A stretch of DNA of 64,000 bases from Sulfuricystis sp030824115 (GCA_942493065.1 OW818671.1:1116001-1180000), one strand, 5' to 3'. Positions 41,701-50,006 are shown, numbered from the stretch's first letter. The notes: generated by a model not told the origin, from the letters alone. Program-made: numbers and translations.

Positions 41701-43421
41701 GCAGCCTCAAGGACATCAAGGGTGGCCTGCTCGATCTGGCCGACAACATCGTGCGCCTGCGTTCGCAACTGCGCGAGTTCGAGATCCACGCCGAGACCAG
41801 CATGCAGTCGCGCCTTGGCGGCAGCGTGATGGGCGCCGATGGTCATCAGCGCGATTTCGATCCGCTGGAGCTTGATCGTTTTACGCGTCTGCAAGAGCTG
41901 ACGCGCATGCTGGCGGAAAGCGTTAATGACGTCTCCACCCTGCAACATGGCCTGTTGCGGCAGGCCGACGGCGCTGGCGAGGCACTGGTGATCCAGTCGC
42001 GCCAGCAGCGCGAACTGGCGCATGCGTTGCTGCGCGCGCGCATGGTGCCGTTTACCACGGTGGCCGAACGGCTGCATCGCGTGGTGCGCCAGACCGCCAA
42101 GGAACTCGCTCGTCAGGCCAACCTCGATATTCGCGGTGGCGATACCCCCGTCGATCGCAACGTCCTCGAACGCATGCTCGGCCCGCTCGAACATCTGCTG
42201 CGCAATGCGGTGGCCCACGGTATCGAAGCACCAGAGCAGCGCCAGGCCGCCGGCAAGGCGGAACTTGGCCAGATCGTTCTGACCATCCTTTCCACCGACA
42301 ACGACATCACACTGCGCCTGCAGGACGACGGCAAGGGCCTCGACTACACGGCGATTCGCCAGCGTGCCAGCGAACGCGGCCTGCTGACAGCAGACGGACC
42401 GATGGAGAATGCGCAACTGGCCGAGCTGATCTTTCGCCCCGGTTTTTCCACGGCCGCCAGCGTCAGCGAAATCGCCGGGCGCGGTGTCGGCCTCGATGTC
42501 GTGCGCGACGAAGTCACACAACTCGGCGGGCAGGTTGCCGTGGGGGGCGCGGCCGGCCACGGCACCTATTTCGAAATCGTTTTGCCGCTGACGCTGGCGG
42601 TGATTCCCGTCATGCTCGTCGAAGCCGCCGGACAGCGCTGGGCGATCCCCGCCACCATGGTCGAGGAAGCGCGTGAACTGGATGCCGCAGAAGCGGCGGC
42701 CCGCGAGGCGGCCGGTGCGGTCACGCGCAACGGCCTGCGCTATCCGTGGCACACACTGCCGCAACTGTTCCGCATGGCCGACACGGGCGCGGCGCCTGCC
42801 TGGCAGTTGTTGCTCAAGCATGGCGGCATGCAGGTGGCGCTGGCGGTCGAGGCGCTGACGCAGAATCAGGAAGTCGTCGTCAAGCCGCTCGGCGAACAGT
42901 TGCAGCACGTGCCCGGACTGGCCGGCGCGACCGTGCTGCCGGATGGCCGCGTGGCATTGATCATCAACCCGGTGACACTGGCACAGCGCCTGGGCAATGC
43001 CGTCTTACCAGCGCCGACATTTGCAAGTGCCACCACGCTCAGGGCCGCTCCGGCCACCACTGTCATGGTCGTCGACGATTCCCTCACCGTGCGCAAGATC
43101 ACCAGCCGTCTGCTGGAACGCGCCGGCTATCGCGTCGCCACGGCCAAGGATGGCGAGGATGCCCTCGCGCAGATCATGCAGCAGCGCCCCGACGTGATCC
43201 TCGCCGACATCGAAATGCCGCGCATGGATGGCTTTGAACTCGTTCGCCACCTGCGTGCCGCCCCGCAATTCGCTAGCCTGCCGGTGATCATGATCACCTC
43301 GCGCATCGCCGACAAGCACCGTCAGGTGGCGCTGGAACTGGGCGTACAACATTACCTCGGCAAGCCCTACGACGAGGATCAGTTGCTGGCGTTGATCGCT
43401 ACCCTCACGAGGGCCGCATGA
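38706..43421 (+). CDS. chpA: Hybrid chemotaxis kinase ChpA/PilL of the Pil-Chp system
   Basis: 1571 residues. Histidine-phosphotransfer modules: degenerate ones at HLHQACGAL (His about 50) and LLHQVAGAF (about 466), and canonical ones at HTLKGSGRMVG (about 601), HTLAGISAGTGF (about 729) and HTFKGGARMCGAM (about 877). Next come a dimerisation domain (about 980-1060), an ATPase with LRNAVAHGIE, DDGKGLD and RGVGLDVV, a CheW-like P5 domain, and a C-terminal receiver (VMVVDDSLT, ADIEMPRMDGF, YLGKPYDE). Two dispersed 24-mers encode AVLPAPTF in linkers (residues about 666 and 1432). It phosphorylates PilG and PilH. Shorter than the multi-module Pseudomonas protein. Confidence 0.95.
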   Translation: MTAPAFDTGTLSWVKDEIDLALERAGAALSRHAAAPDNPATLNEARSHLHQACGALTLVGLAGVTHCAETVETHLATLAELVVETNVVAVTAAAGAALSALRRYLDDLMAGHPDQPLRLYPAYRGLALAAGQAAPSPLVLFQPDLGLRPPRREATSELPPVRLKALRLGFARGFAKWRAGEARGLTEMKNALVILEQSLADPGERVPWWVALAWFEALEGGAEPQDELLAGLDQLFAELADGKTGTPPELLMKGLLYAIATAPPGGEQLESVRAAYRLADLLPAEDAGGETRREACRAPLTTAMEEWERFSQGQAIALMRFHDVVQLLAATANESNDPTLAQLVGTIAAFAVWLRQQPERADARLALDVAGALVLVEEVIESEGLRSPADEAMFAAAVQQQSDHLDALKPQDVTPPPLERLLWRERQLQAQVAAEIRRNLDALEALLEPCFQPPGQAIPAKAQELLHQVAGAFELLDAREAASVATATTHLLSKAGGADSAALAAHHLTALAQYTDALQHGPAAVDVLLPLLEAAETVAPAAAMPAPLPAPVVAMQAGDDEMLDIFIEEAQEVLQTLAAAVPALKANPADREALTTVRRAYHTLKGSGRMVGLMELGEAAFAVEKQLNQRLDERLPVDAGLMATIDAAGERFAAWIAELESKRADAVLPAPTFAAAPATPEPPVTIGELTLSPMLYQLYVEEAGTHVVTLRQELSGPAGIPSRELIRAAHTLAGISAGTGFPSVQALAHALENVLVRHSLAHVVPDDDARMLVARAAGALQGMVGAITERRAPAAEPELAATLEAHQPATPVVAESLPVSPLAERRTSRPADEVDPQLAPLFLEEADEQLHQLDADLRAWREAPQDKEIGRRMARLLHTFKGGARMCGAMGIGELAHSMETRIEQALSVGGVAPDVLDGLDTSLGRALSLVAALRPGAKHEETVGGVPVPAVAETAPSQPPTESSAAGAQVLLRVRADLIDRLVSEAGEMAITRGRVEGSLKDIKGGLLDLADNIVRLRSQLREFEIHAETSMQSRLGGSVMGADGHQRDFDPLELDRFTRLQELTRMLAESVNDVSTLQHGLLRQADGAGEALVIQSRQQRELAHALLRARMVPFTTVAERLHRVVRQTAKELARQANLDIRGGDTPVDRNVLERMLGPLEHLLRNAVAHGIEAPEQRQAAGKAELGQIVLTILSTDNDITLRLQDDGKGLDYTAIRQRASERGLLTADGPMENAQLAELIFRPGFSTAASVSEIAGRGVGLDVVRDEVTQLGGQVAVGGAAGHGTYFEIVLPLTLAVIPVMLVEAAGQRWAIPATMVEEARELDAAEAAAREAAGAVTRNGLRYPWHTLPQLFRMADTGAAPAWQLLLKHGGMQVALAVEALTQNQEVVVKPLGEQLQHVPGLAGATVLPDGRVALIINPVTLAQRLGNAVLPAPTFASATTLRAAPATTVMVVDDSLTVRKITSRLLERAGYRVATAKDGEDALAQIMQQRPDVILADIEMPRMDGFELVRHLRAAPQFASLPVIMITSRIADKHRQVALELGVQHYLGKPYDEDQLLALIATLTRAA
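40701..40724 (-). repeat. Dispersed 24-mer, copy 11 (in chpA, between Hpt domains)
   Basis: Minus-strand AAAT, GTCGGCGCTG, GCAG, GACGGC; all fixed positions match. On the chpA strand it is read as AVLPAPTF. Confidence 0.85.
42999..43022 (-). repeat. Dispersed 24-mer, copy 12 (in chpA, before receiver)
   Basis: Minus-strand AAAT, GTCGGCGCTG, GTAA, GACGGC; all fixed positions match. It is read as AVLPAPTF between the CheW-like and receiver domains. Confidence 0.85.
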
Positions 43422-43900
43422 GATATGGGGTGCTGCTCTGCCTGATGGCGCTGGCCCTGCCGGCCGCTGCCGATGTGGCCAAGTGGGTGGATGCGCAAGG
43501 TCGCGTTCATTACGGCGACCGTCCGCCCAACAGTGCGGGCACCAAGACCGCTCCGCTGCGCGGCACCGTGTCGGTCGGCGAAGGCGTCACCCTCGTGCCG
43601 GGCAAGGACACATCCGATGCGGCCTCGCAGGCATTCTCCACTGCGGTGATGGCGCCCCGTGCGGGTGAAGTGTGGATTTACACGACGCCCAGCTGCGGCT
43701 ACTGCAAGCGGGCGATGAAGCACATGCGCCAGAACAACGTGGCCTTTACCGAGAAGGACATCAGCGCCAGCGCGAGCCACAAGGCCGAATTTCGCGCCAT
43801 CGGCGGACGCGGCGTGCCGGTCACGCTCTCGGGCAACAAGCGCGTCAATGGCTACAGCACGGAGTCCTTCGACGCCTTCCTCAAGTCGGCCGGTCTTTGA
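43418..43900 (+). CDS. Exported DUF4124-glutaredoxin fusion protein
   Basis: 160 residues. A signal peptide (LLCLMALALPAAAD) is followed by a DUF4124 motif (VAKWVDAQGRVHYGDRPP) and a glutaredoxin domain (about 82-158) with active site PSCGYCKRAM and the cis-Pro region RGVPVTLSGNKRVNGY. A CxxC glutaredoxin in the periplasm would probably act on thiols or disulphides of envelope proteins. It starts in an ATGA overlap with chpA, so it is expressed with the pilus-signalling operon, and it overlaps convergent phrB by 20 bases. Confidence 0.88.
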   Translation: MRYGVLLCLMALALPAAADVAKWVDAQGRVHYGDRPPNSAGTKTAPLRGTVSVGEGVTLVPGKDTSDAASQAFSTAVMAPRAGEVWIYTTPSCGYCKRAMKHMRQNNVAFTEKDISASASHKAEFRAIGGRGVPVTLSGNKRVNGYSTESFDAFLKSAGL

Positions 43901-45287
43901 GCCGACCGTAGCGCGCCAGCGTCTTTTCCCGCGCCACCGCATGATCGACAACGGGTGCGGGATAGTCGGCCGGCGGTTTTGGCATCTTCCACGGCGCATG
44001 AATGAACTTGTCCGGCACGCCCGCCAGTTCCGGCACATAGCGCCGGATGAACTGGCCCTGCGGATCGAAACGCGCCGACTGCGTCACCGGATTGAAGATG
44101 CGGAAGTACGGTTGCGCATCGCAGCCGGTCGAGGCGGCCCACTGCCAGCCACCGTTATTCGCAGCCAGATCGTAATCGAGTAGCCATGTAGCGAAATGCG
44201 CTTCGCCGCGCCGCCAGTCGATCCCCAGATCCTTGGTGAGAAACGAAGCCGACACCATGCGCAGGCGATTGTGCATCCAGCCGCTTTGCAGCAACTGGCG
44301 CTGCGCGGCATCGACCAGCGGATAGCCGGTGCGGCCCTGCTGCCACGCGGCGAATAACTCGGGCGCATCATCCCAGACGAGCGCATCGTACTCGGGCTTG
44401 AAACTGTGATGCACCACATCCGGGCGATGCCAGAGAACCTGTTGGTAAAACTCGCGCCAGATCAACTCATTGAGCCAGACCTCCGCGCCGCGCCCCCCTT
44501 GTGATGGAGGCTGCAGGCTTTCGGCATGCGCGGCGGCGACCAGCTGGCGGATCGACACCGTGCCGAAACGCAGATGCGGCGAGAGGTACGAACATCCTTT
44601 GACGGCCGGAAAGTCGCGCGCCTCGTGATAGCGCTCGATGCGCGTGAGGAAATCCTCGAACAGTTGCGCGCCGCCGTGCATGCCGCTCGGCACCTTGAGA
44701 TCGGTCCCCTCAAAGCCGAGATCGGCCAGTGCTGGAAAAGTCGGCGCTGGCGGGACGGCAAGCTGCCCCGGCTGCGCCGTACAGTTGTACGCCGCAAGGT
44801 CAGCAGGAGACAACTTGGTTCGCCAGGCGCGGCTGTAAGGCGTGAAGACTGAAAACGGCGTACCGGTTTTCGTCAGCACCTCATCACGCTCGAAAATCAC
44901 CTGATCCTTGCAGTCGATAAAGCCACGCCCGTCCGCCGTCAGTTGTGCCGCGACAAGCGCATCACGCTCGCGTGCCGCCGGCTCATAGTCGCGGTTGGCA
45001 TAAACCGCCATCACATCAAGCTGAGCCGCCAGTTGCGGAATTTCCTCAACCGCGCGGCCATGACGAACAATCAACCCGCCACCCTTGGCCCGCAACGCCG
45101 CATCAAGCTCGACCAGCGAACGATGAATGAAATTGACGCGCCGATCCTCGCGTGGCAACGGCATCAGGATGTCGGTATCGAAGACAAACGCGCAATACAC
45201 CCGCGCGTGTTCGCGCAAGGCAGCAGCCAGCGCAGTATGGTCAAAATCTCGCAGGTCGCGGCGGAACCAGACGAGGGCGGATGTCAT
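43881..45287 (-). CDS. phrB: Deoxyribodipyrimidine photo-lyase (CPD, class I)
   Basis: 468 residues. It repairs UV-induced cyclobutane dimers using FADH and an antenna cofactor. N-terminal TSALVWFRRDLRDFDHTAL antenna domain, then the FAD domain with TSYLSPHLRFG-type SYLSPHLRFGTVSIRQL, ELIWREFYQQVL, WWYAG-equivalent region replaced by normal variants, and the C-terminal NNGGWQWAASTGCDAQPYFRIFNP. A 24-mer copy encodes AVPPAPTF near residue 180, in the loop joining the two domains. Its ATG overlaps the DUF3616 stop by four bases. Confidence 0.95.
   Translation of the reverse strand: MTSALVWFRRDLRDFDHTALAAALREHARVYCAFVFDTDILMPLPREDRRVNFIHRSLVELDAALRAKGGGLIVRHGRAVEEIPQLAAQLDVMAVYANRDYEPAARERDALVAAQLTADGRGFIDCKDQVIFERDEVLTKTGTPFSVFTPYSRAWRTKLSPADLAAYNCTAQPGQLAVPPAPTFPALADLGFEGTDLKVPSGMHGGAQLFEDFLTRIERYHEARDFPAVKGCSYLSPHLRFGTVSIRQLVAAAHAESLQPPSQGGRGAEVWLNELIWREFYQQVLWHRPDVVHHSFKPEYDALVWDDAPELFAAWQQGRTGYPLVDAAQRQLLQSGWMHNRLRMVSASFLTKDLGIDWRRGEAHFATWLLDYDLAANNGGWQWAASTGCDAQPYFRIFNPVTQSARFDPQGQFIRRYVPELAGVPDKFIHAPWKMPKPPADYPAPVVDHAVAREKTLARYGRLKDRPT
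44736..44759 (+). repeat. Dispersed 24-mer, copy 13 (in phrB interdomain loop)
   Basis: AAAA, GTCGGCGCTG, GCGG, GACGGC; all fixed positions match. On the phrB strand it is read as AVPPAPTF. Confidence 0.85.
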
Positions 45288-46183
45288 GGTTGTGCAATCT
45301 GAAGTTGCGCCGGATCGAGCATTAGAAAACGCGCCGCTTGCCCCGCTTCACGATCACCATCATCGCTGACGATGATGATGCGTGGCTGACCGTTGATGGT
45401 GGCAGGGGCGATGCCTTCGGCGTGTTCGAAGCCGGGTAGGCCGGGGACGCTGGCGTGGCGTGGGGCGTCTGCTTCCCGGCCGCTCCAGAACCAGAGGCGG
45501 AACTGCGTTTGTTCCTTGGCGACGGGGCCGCTGATGAGCAGGTAGCCGTCCAGCGCCGGGATATGGGACAGGCCGCGCAGGCCGTGGCCGGCGAGGTCGA
45601 GGGTGGTCAGTTGCGCGGCGATGCGCGGTGCGGCACCGTTATCGAATAGGGCGGCCGGGTTCTCGACACGTGCGATCAGTGCGCGGCCGGCTTGTAGCGG
45701 GCTGCGGAAGCCGACCAGCAAGTGCTGCTGGTCCGGCGTGATTTCCAGTGCCTCGATGTTGAGGCCGCCTTCCGCCTTGACGTCGCGGCGCGCGGCGGCT
45801 TCGGCCAGCACGGGGTGCGCGGCGATCAGCGCGGCTTTCAATCCTTCGATGACGACGGGCGCGATGAGGCGATCATCTTCGACGTGGAAGCGGACCAGTC
45901 GTTCGCGCGCGGTTTTCTCCTCGCCCTTGCCGCTGCGCGAATGCGAGGTGATGGCATAAATGTGGCCGGCTGCATCGGCGGCGAGACCTTCCAGATCGTC
46001 GAGCTTGGCGAAATCACCCCCCGGCGTTTCCGTGACGAGCGGGACGCTGTGCGTGGTGCCATCCGGGCGGATGGTGACGAGGCTGAACGGACGTGCCTTC
46101 TCGTCCTCCGCGACAAGAAAGCGGCCATCCGGCAGGGGCAGGATGGCGGAGGGTTCGTAGAGGTCGTGCAGGGGAAGGAACAT
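45284..46183 (-). CDS. DUF3616 beta-propeller-like protein
   Basis: 299 residues without a signal peptide. Repeating strands such as LPLPDGRFLVAEDE, DDLEGLAADAAGHIYAITSHS, LNIEALEITPDQQHLLVGFRSP and GLRGLSHIPALDGYLLISGP fit the DUF3616 family, which looks like a beta-propeller. Function unknown. It overlaps phrB by four bases, so the two are probably co-transcribed. The start is divergent from yqgE. Confidence 0.8.
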   Translation of the reverse strand: MFLPLHDLYEPSAILPLPDGRFLVAEDEKARPFSLVTIRPDGTTHSVPLVTETPGGDFAKLDDLEGLAADAAGHIYAITSHSRSGKGEEKTARERLVRFHVEDDRLIAPVVIEGLKAALIAAHPVLAEAAARRDVKAEGGLNIEALEITPDQQHLLVGFRSPLQAGRALIARVENPAALFDNGAAPRIAAQLTTLDLAGHGLRGLSHIPALDGYLLISGPVAKEQTQFRLWFWSGREADAPRHASVPGLPGFEHAEGIAPATINGQPRIIIVSDDGDREAGQAARFLMLDPAQLQIAQP

Positions 46184-46232
46184 GGCTGGCCGTTTCGCAA
46201 TGCGTGGGTTGAAAGATTACAATGTACGCCAG

Positions 46233-46823
46233 ATGATGACTGCCAAAACCATCGAGACCGCCAGCCTCGCCAATCACTTTCTGATTGCCATGCCGGCCAT
46301 GACCGATCCGAACTTTTCGCGGACGCTGACCTATGTGTGCGAGCACAATGCCGAGGGTGCGCTGGGCATCATCATCAACCGGCCGATGGACATCAGTTTG
46401 GGCACGCTGTTCGAGCGTGTCAGCATGCCACTCACACCCGGCCCGAACCAGGCCCGCTATCACGAACTGCCGGTGTTTTTCGGCGGTCCGGTGCAGACCG
46501 ATCGCGGTTTTGTTCTGCATCGCCCGGCCGGCGAATGGCAATCGACCCTGAATGTCAGTCCCGAGATCGGCCTGACCAGTTCGCGCGACATCCTGCAGTC
46601 GATGAGCGAGGAGGGAACGCCCGCCGAAGTACTCGTCTCGCTTGGTTATGCTGGCTGGGCGGCCGGCCAGCTCGAATGGGAACTGTCGCAAAACGGCTGG
46701 CTGACGGTGGCGGCTGACCCGGACATTATTTTCAACCTGCCGCCCGAAGAACGGCTGCCGGCAGCCATGCAGTTGCTGGGCGTCGACTTCGCCAATCTCT
46801 CCGAGGTGGCCGGGCATGCCTGA
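46233..46823 (+). CDS. yqgE: YqgE/AlgH family protein
   Basis: 196 residues from the ATG at 46233 (a second ATG follows directly). UPF0301 motifs: LANHFLIAMPAMTDPNFSRT, CEHNAEGALGIIINRP, FFGGPVQTDRGFVLH and SLGYAGWAAGQLEWE. Biochemical role unknown. It precedes ruvX in many proteobacteria and overlaps it here by eight bases. A longer start at 46182 lacks family support. TACAAT at 46218-46223 could be a -10 but would make the leader very short. Confidence 0.93.
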   Translation: MMTAKTIETASLANHFLIAMPAMTDPNFSRTLTYVCEHNAEGALGIIINRPMDISLGTLFERVSMPLTPGPNQARYHELPVFFGGPVQTDRGFVLHRPAGEWQSTLNVSPEIGLTSSRDILQSMSEEGTPAEVLVSLGYAGWAAGQLEWELSQNGWLTVAADPDIIFNLPPEERLPAAMQLLGVDFANLSEVAGHA

Positions 46824-47265
46824 GTCGGAAACCGTGATGGCGTTCGACTTCGGTGAGAAACGGATAGGCGTGGCAATTGGCGAAACCCTGCTGGGCGAGG
46901 CGCGGGCGCTGGCGACGGTGGCCGAATCCGCCAATGACCGCCGCTTTACCGCGATTGCCAAACTGATCGCCGAGTGGCACCCCGCCCGTCTTGTCGTTGG
47001 CCTGCCGCGTCATCTCGATGATGCCGAACACGAATTCGCCGCCCGCTGCGAACGCTTCGCGCGCCAGCTCGAAGGCCGCTACCACCTGCCGGTGGAACTG
47101 GTGGATGAACGCTATTCGTCCGCGATGGCCGAGTCGCAATTGACCGGCGATAAACGCGAACGCAAGGCGCACCTCGATGCCGAGGCCGCCGCCGTTATTT
47201 TGCAAGCCTGGTTGGATCAACGTCATGCCCTCACCACAATCTCTCACGCTGCCCTCTGCCACTGA
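46816..47265 (+). CDS. ruvX: Putative pre-16S rRNA nuclease / Holliday-junction resolvase-like YqgF
   Basis: 149 residues, RNase-H fold. The N-terminal AFDFGEKRIGVAIGE holds the first catalytic Asp, VVGLPRHLDDAEH is the second block, and VDERYSSAMAE plus HLDAEAAAVILQAWLD supply the remaining acidic residues. YqgF trims the 5' end of 16S rRNA in E. coli. It overlaps pyrR by 41 bases, so its last residues vary from family members. Confidence 0.93.
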   Translation: MPESETVMAFDFGEKRIGVAIGETLLGEARALATVAESANDRRFTAIAKLIAEWHPARLVVGLPRHLDDAEHEFAARCERFARQLEGRYHLPVELVDERYSSAMAESQLTGDKRERKAHLDAEAAAVILQAWLDQRHALTTISHAALCH

Positions 47266-47740
47266 GTTGCTGCAGCAACTGGCCGCCTTGATGCGGCCGC
47301 GCATCACCCCGGCGACCGTGCTGGTCGGCATTCACAGCGGCGGCGTCTGGGTGGCCGAAGCCCTGCATGCCACGCTGGGTTTGGCGACGCCGCTGGCGAC
47401 CCTCGATGTCTCGTTCCATCGCGATGATCATCACATCGGCAACGGCCTGAAATCGGGTGGCCGCGTGTCCCGCTTGCCCGAGGATGTTCAGGGGGCACAT
47501 CTGGTGCTGGTGGATGATGTCCTCTATACGGGACGCACCATCCGCGCCGCGCTGAATGAGATTTTCGACTACGGCCGCCCCGCCCAGGTGGAGTTGGCTG
47601 TGCTGGCGGATCGCGGTGGCCGCGAACTGCCGATTGCGGCCACCTATTGTCCCCACGTGCTGTCTTTGCCGGCGAGTCAGAGCCTCGATCTGATGCGCGC
47701 TGACGATGGCACATTGCATTTCAAGTTGAGCGAGAAATGA
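47225..47740 (+). CDS. pyrR: PyrR-type bifunctional regulator / uracil phosphoribosyltransferase
   Basis: 171 residues from the ATG at 47225. The PRPP-binding motif LVLVDDVLYTGRTIRAAL near residue 95, GIHSGGVWVAE near 38, and DVSFHRDDHH as in PyrR. In Bacillus PyrR binds pyr leader RNA; in proteobacteria no such attenuator is usually evident, and none is seen here, so enzyme or other control functions are open. It precedes pyrB with a four-base overlap. Confidence 0.92.
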   Translation: MPSPQSLTLPSATELLQQLAALMRPRITPATVLVGIHSGGVWVAEALHATLGLATPLATLDVSFHRDDHHIGNGLKSGGRVSRLPEDVQGAHLVLVDDVLYTGRTIRAALNEIFDYGRPAQVELAVLADRGGRELPIAATYCPHVLSLPASQSLDLMRADDGTLHFKLSEK

Positions 47741-48720
47741 CGACTTCCAATCCCCAACTGAACAGCCACGGCGAACTGATTCATCTGCTGTCGATCGAAG
47801 GGCTGTCGCGCGATATTCTGCACAACATCCTCGACCGCGCCGAGCCCTTTACGGCGGTGGCCGAGCGCGAGGTCAAGAAGGTGCCGCTGATGCGCGGCAA
47901 GAGCGTGTTCAACCTGTTCTTCGAGAACTCGACACGCACGCGCACCACCTTCGAGATCGCCGCCAAGCGTCTGTCGGCCGACGTCATCAACCTCAACATC
48001 AATACCTCATCGGCGGCGAAAGGCGAGAGCCTGCTCGACACGGTGGATAACCTCGCGGCGATGCAGGCCGACATGTTCGTTGTGCGCCATGCGTCGAGCG
48101 GCGCGCCTTACCTGATCGCGCAGCACCTCGCGGCCACCGGGCGCGATCACATCCATGTCGTGAATGCCGGCGACGGGCGCCACTCGCACCCGACGCAGGG
48201 CCTGCTCGACATGTACACGATCCGTCATTACAAAAAGGATTTCACGCAGCTGACTGTGGCGGTGGTCGGCGATGTCCTCCATTCGCGTGTCGCGCGCAGC
48301 CAGCTGCATGCGCTGACCACGCTCGGGGTGCCGGAGATTCGCCTGGTCGGCCCGCGCACCCTGCTGCCGGCGGCGGCGGCGCAGATGATTCCCGGCGCGC
48401 CGCTCAGGGTCTGCAACGATCTGGCCGATGGCCTGCGCGGCGCGGATGTGGTGATGATGCTGCGCCTGCAGAACGAGCGCATGAATGGGGCGCTGCTGCC
48501 GAGTACGCAGGAATACTTCAAGTCCTGGGGGCTGACGCCGGAAAAACTCGCGCTCGCCAAACCCGACGCCATCGTCATGCACCCCGGCCCGATGAATCGT
48601 GGCGTCGAGATTGATTCGTCGGTGGCGGATGGCCGGCAGGCGGTGATCCTGCCGCAGGTCACGTTTGGGATTGCCGTGCGCATGGCCGTGATGAGCATGC
48701 TGGCGGGGGGAGCACAATGA
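47737..48720 (+). CDS. pyrB: Aspartate carbamoyltransferase catalytic subunit
   Basis: 327 residues. It condenses aspartate and carbamoyl phosphate, the committed pyrimidine step. Carbamoyl-phosphate motif FFENSTRTRTTFEIAAKRL near residue 60, NAGDGRHSHPTQGLLDMYT near 140, and HPGPMNRGVEID near the end. No pyrI is present. With the degenerate dihydroorotase downstream it probably forms the dodecameric class seen in pseudomonads; this is inference from gene order and from the missing ligands in the partner. Confidence 0.97.
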   Translation: MTTSNPQLNSHGELIHLLSIEGLSRDILHNILDRAEPFTAVAEREVKKVPLMRGKSVFNLFFENSTRTRTTFEIAAKRLSADVINLNINTSSAAKGESLLDTVDNLAAMQADMFVVRHASSGAPYLIAQHLAATGRDHIHVVNAGDGRHSHPTQGLLDMYTIRHYKKDFTQLTVAVVGDVLHSRVARSQLHALTTLGVPEIRLVGPRTLLPAAAAQMIPGAPLRVCNDLADGLRGADVVMMLRLQNERMNGALLPSTQEYFKSWGLTPEKLALAKPDAIVMHPGPMNRGVEIDSSVADGRQAVILPQVTFGIAVRMAVMSMLAGGAQ

Positions 48721-50006
48721 AGATCGCGATTCAACACGGCCGCGTCATCGATCCGGCCAGCGGGCTCGACCAGCCGACCAATGTGTATGTTGCTGACGGC
48801 AAAATTGTCGGCGTTGGCGAGACGGCCCCTGGCGGCTTCCGCGCCGAAGGTGTACTGGATGCCAGCGGCTGCATCGTCTGCCCCGGCCTGATCGACCTCT
48901 CGGCGCGCCTGCGCGAACCGGGCTTCGAATACCGTGCCACGCTCGAATCCGAAATGGCCGCTGCCGCTGCCGGTGGCGTGACGCGCCTGGTCTGCCCACC
49001 GGATACCGATCCGCCGCTGGATGAGCCGGGTCTGGTCGAGATGCTCAAGCATCGCGCCCGCCAGCCGGGGTTTGCCCATGTGCATCCGATGGGGGCCTTG
49101 ACCATTGGCCTCGCCGGGCAGCGACTGACCGAGATGGCGGAACTGGCCGAGGCCGGTTGCATTGCCTTCGGCCAGGCCAATCACAGCATCATCGATACCC
49201 AGGTGCTGATGCGCGCCATGCAGTACGCGGCGACGTTTGGCTTCAGCGTCTGGCTGCAACCGCAGGATGCGCACCTCGCCAAGGGTGGTGTCGCCCATGA
49301 GGGGGCGGTGTCGGCGCGCCTCGGCTTGGCCGGCATCCCGGTAATCGCCGAAACGGTGGCGTTGTCGACTTACTTGCAACTGGCGCGCGAAACCGGCGTG
49401 CGCCTGCACATCCGCCGTCTCTCCTCGGCGGCTGGGCTGGCGCTGATTCGTGCAGCGCGCGCCGACGGGCTGGCGGTGACCTGCGATGTGACGATCAATC
49501 ACATTCATTTGTGCGACGACCACATCGGCTTCTTCAACCCGCACACCCGCCTCGATCCGCCCTTGCGCAGTGCAATGGACCGCGATGCGCTGGCGGCCGG
49601 GCTGGCCGATGGCAGTATCGATGTGCTCTGTTCCGATCACACCCCCGTGGATGACGATGCGAAACAGGTGCCGTTTGCCGAAGCCGAGACCGGCGCCACC
49701 GGGCTGGAACTGCTGCTGCCGCTAACCCTGCAATGGGCGGCCGATCATGGCGTGCCGCTGCCCAGGGCGTTGGCCCGCATCACCGCCGATCCCGCCCGCA
49801 TCCTTGGCCTTGATCGTGGCTGCATCAAGCCGGGCGTGCCGGCCGACTTGTGCGTTTTCGATCCGCAGGGCAGTCATACCGTCAGCCGCGAACGACTCAA
49901 GAGCCAGGGCAAGAACACGCCCTTCCTTGGCCGCCAACTGGCCGGCGAGGTGCGTTACACGCTGATCGACGGCCACATGGCCTACTCGGCGGATCGCCTG
50001 CTGTGA
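48717..50006 (+). CDS. pyrX: Dihydroorotase-like protein PyrC' lacking metal ligands
   Basis: 429 residues, amidohydrolase fold, ATGA overlap with pyrB. Active dihydroorotases have HxH in the segment before LREPG; here it reads LIDLSARLREPGFE, so both His are gone. The later HVCH-type site reads LHIRRLSSA, also altered, while CSDHTPVDDDAK is kept. It is therefore probably a non-catalytic structural partner of PyrB, as PyrX is in Pseudomonas; a true pyrC should lie elsewhere. A 24-mer-like stretch encodes KIVGVGETA near residue 30. Confidence 0.9.
   Translation: MKIAIQHGRVIDPASGLDQPTNVYVADGKIVGVGETAPGGFRAEGVLDASGCIVCPGLIDLSARLREPGFEYRATLESEMAAAAAGGVTRLVCPPDTDPPLDEPGLVEMLKHRARQPGFAHVHPMGALTIGLAGQRLTEMAELAEAGCIAFGQANHSIIDTQVLMRAMQYAATFGFSVWLQPQDAHLAKGGVAHEGAVSARLGLAGIPVIAETVALSTYLQLARETGVRLHIRRLSSAAGLALIRAARADGLAVTCDVTINHIHLCDDHIGFFNPHTRLDPPLRSAMDRDALAAGLADGSIDVLCSDHTPVDDDAKQVPFAEAETGATGLELLLPLTLQWAADHGVPLPRALARITADPARILGLDRGCIKPGVPADLCVFDPQGSHTVSRERLKSQGKNTPFLGRQLAGEVRYTLIDGHMAYSADRLL
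48803..48826 (+). repeat. Dispersed 24-mer, copy 18 (probable, in pyrX)
   Basis: AATT, GTCGGCGTTG, GCGA, GACGGC: two mismatches at fixed positions. It is read as IVGVGETA. Dihydroorotases often have DGKI at this point, so partial chance resemblance is possible. Confidence 0.5.

Noticed and set aside
45545..45565. GCCGTC followed directly by CAGCGCCG in the DUF3616 gene
   Set aside because: The four variable bases are missing and the right end differs; it is probably chance in GC-rich coding sequence.
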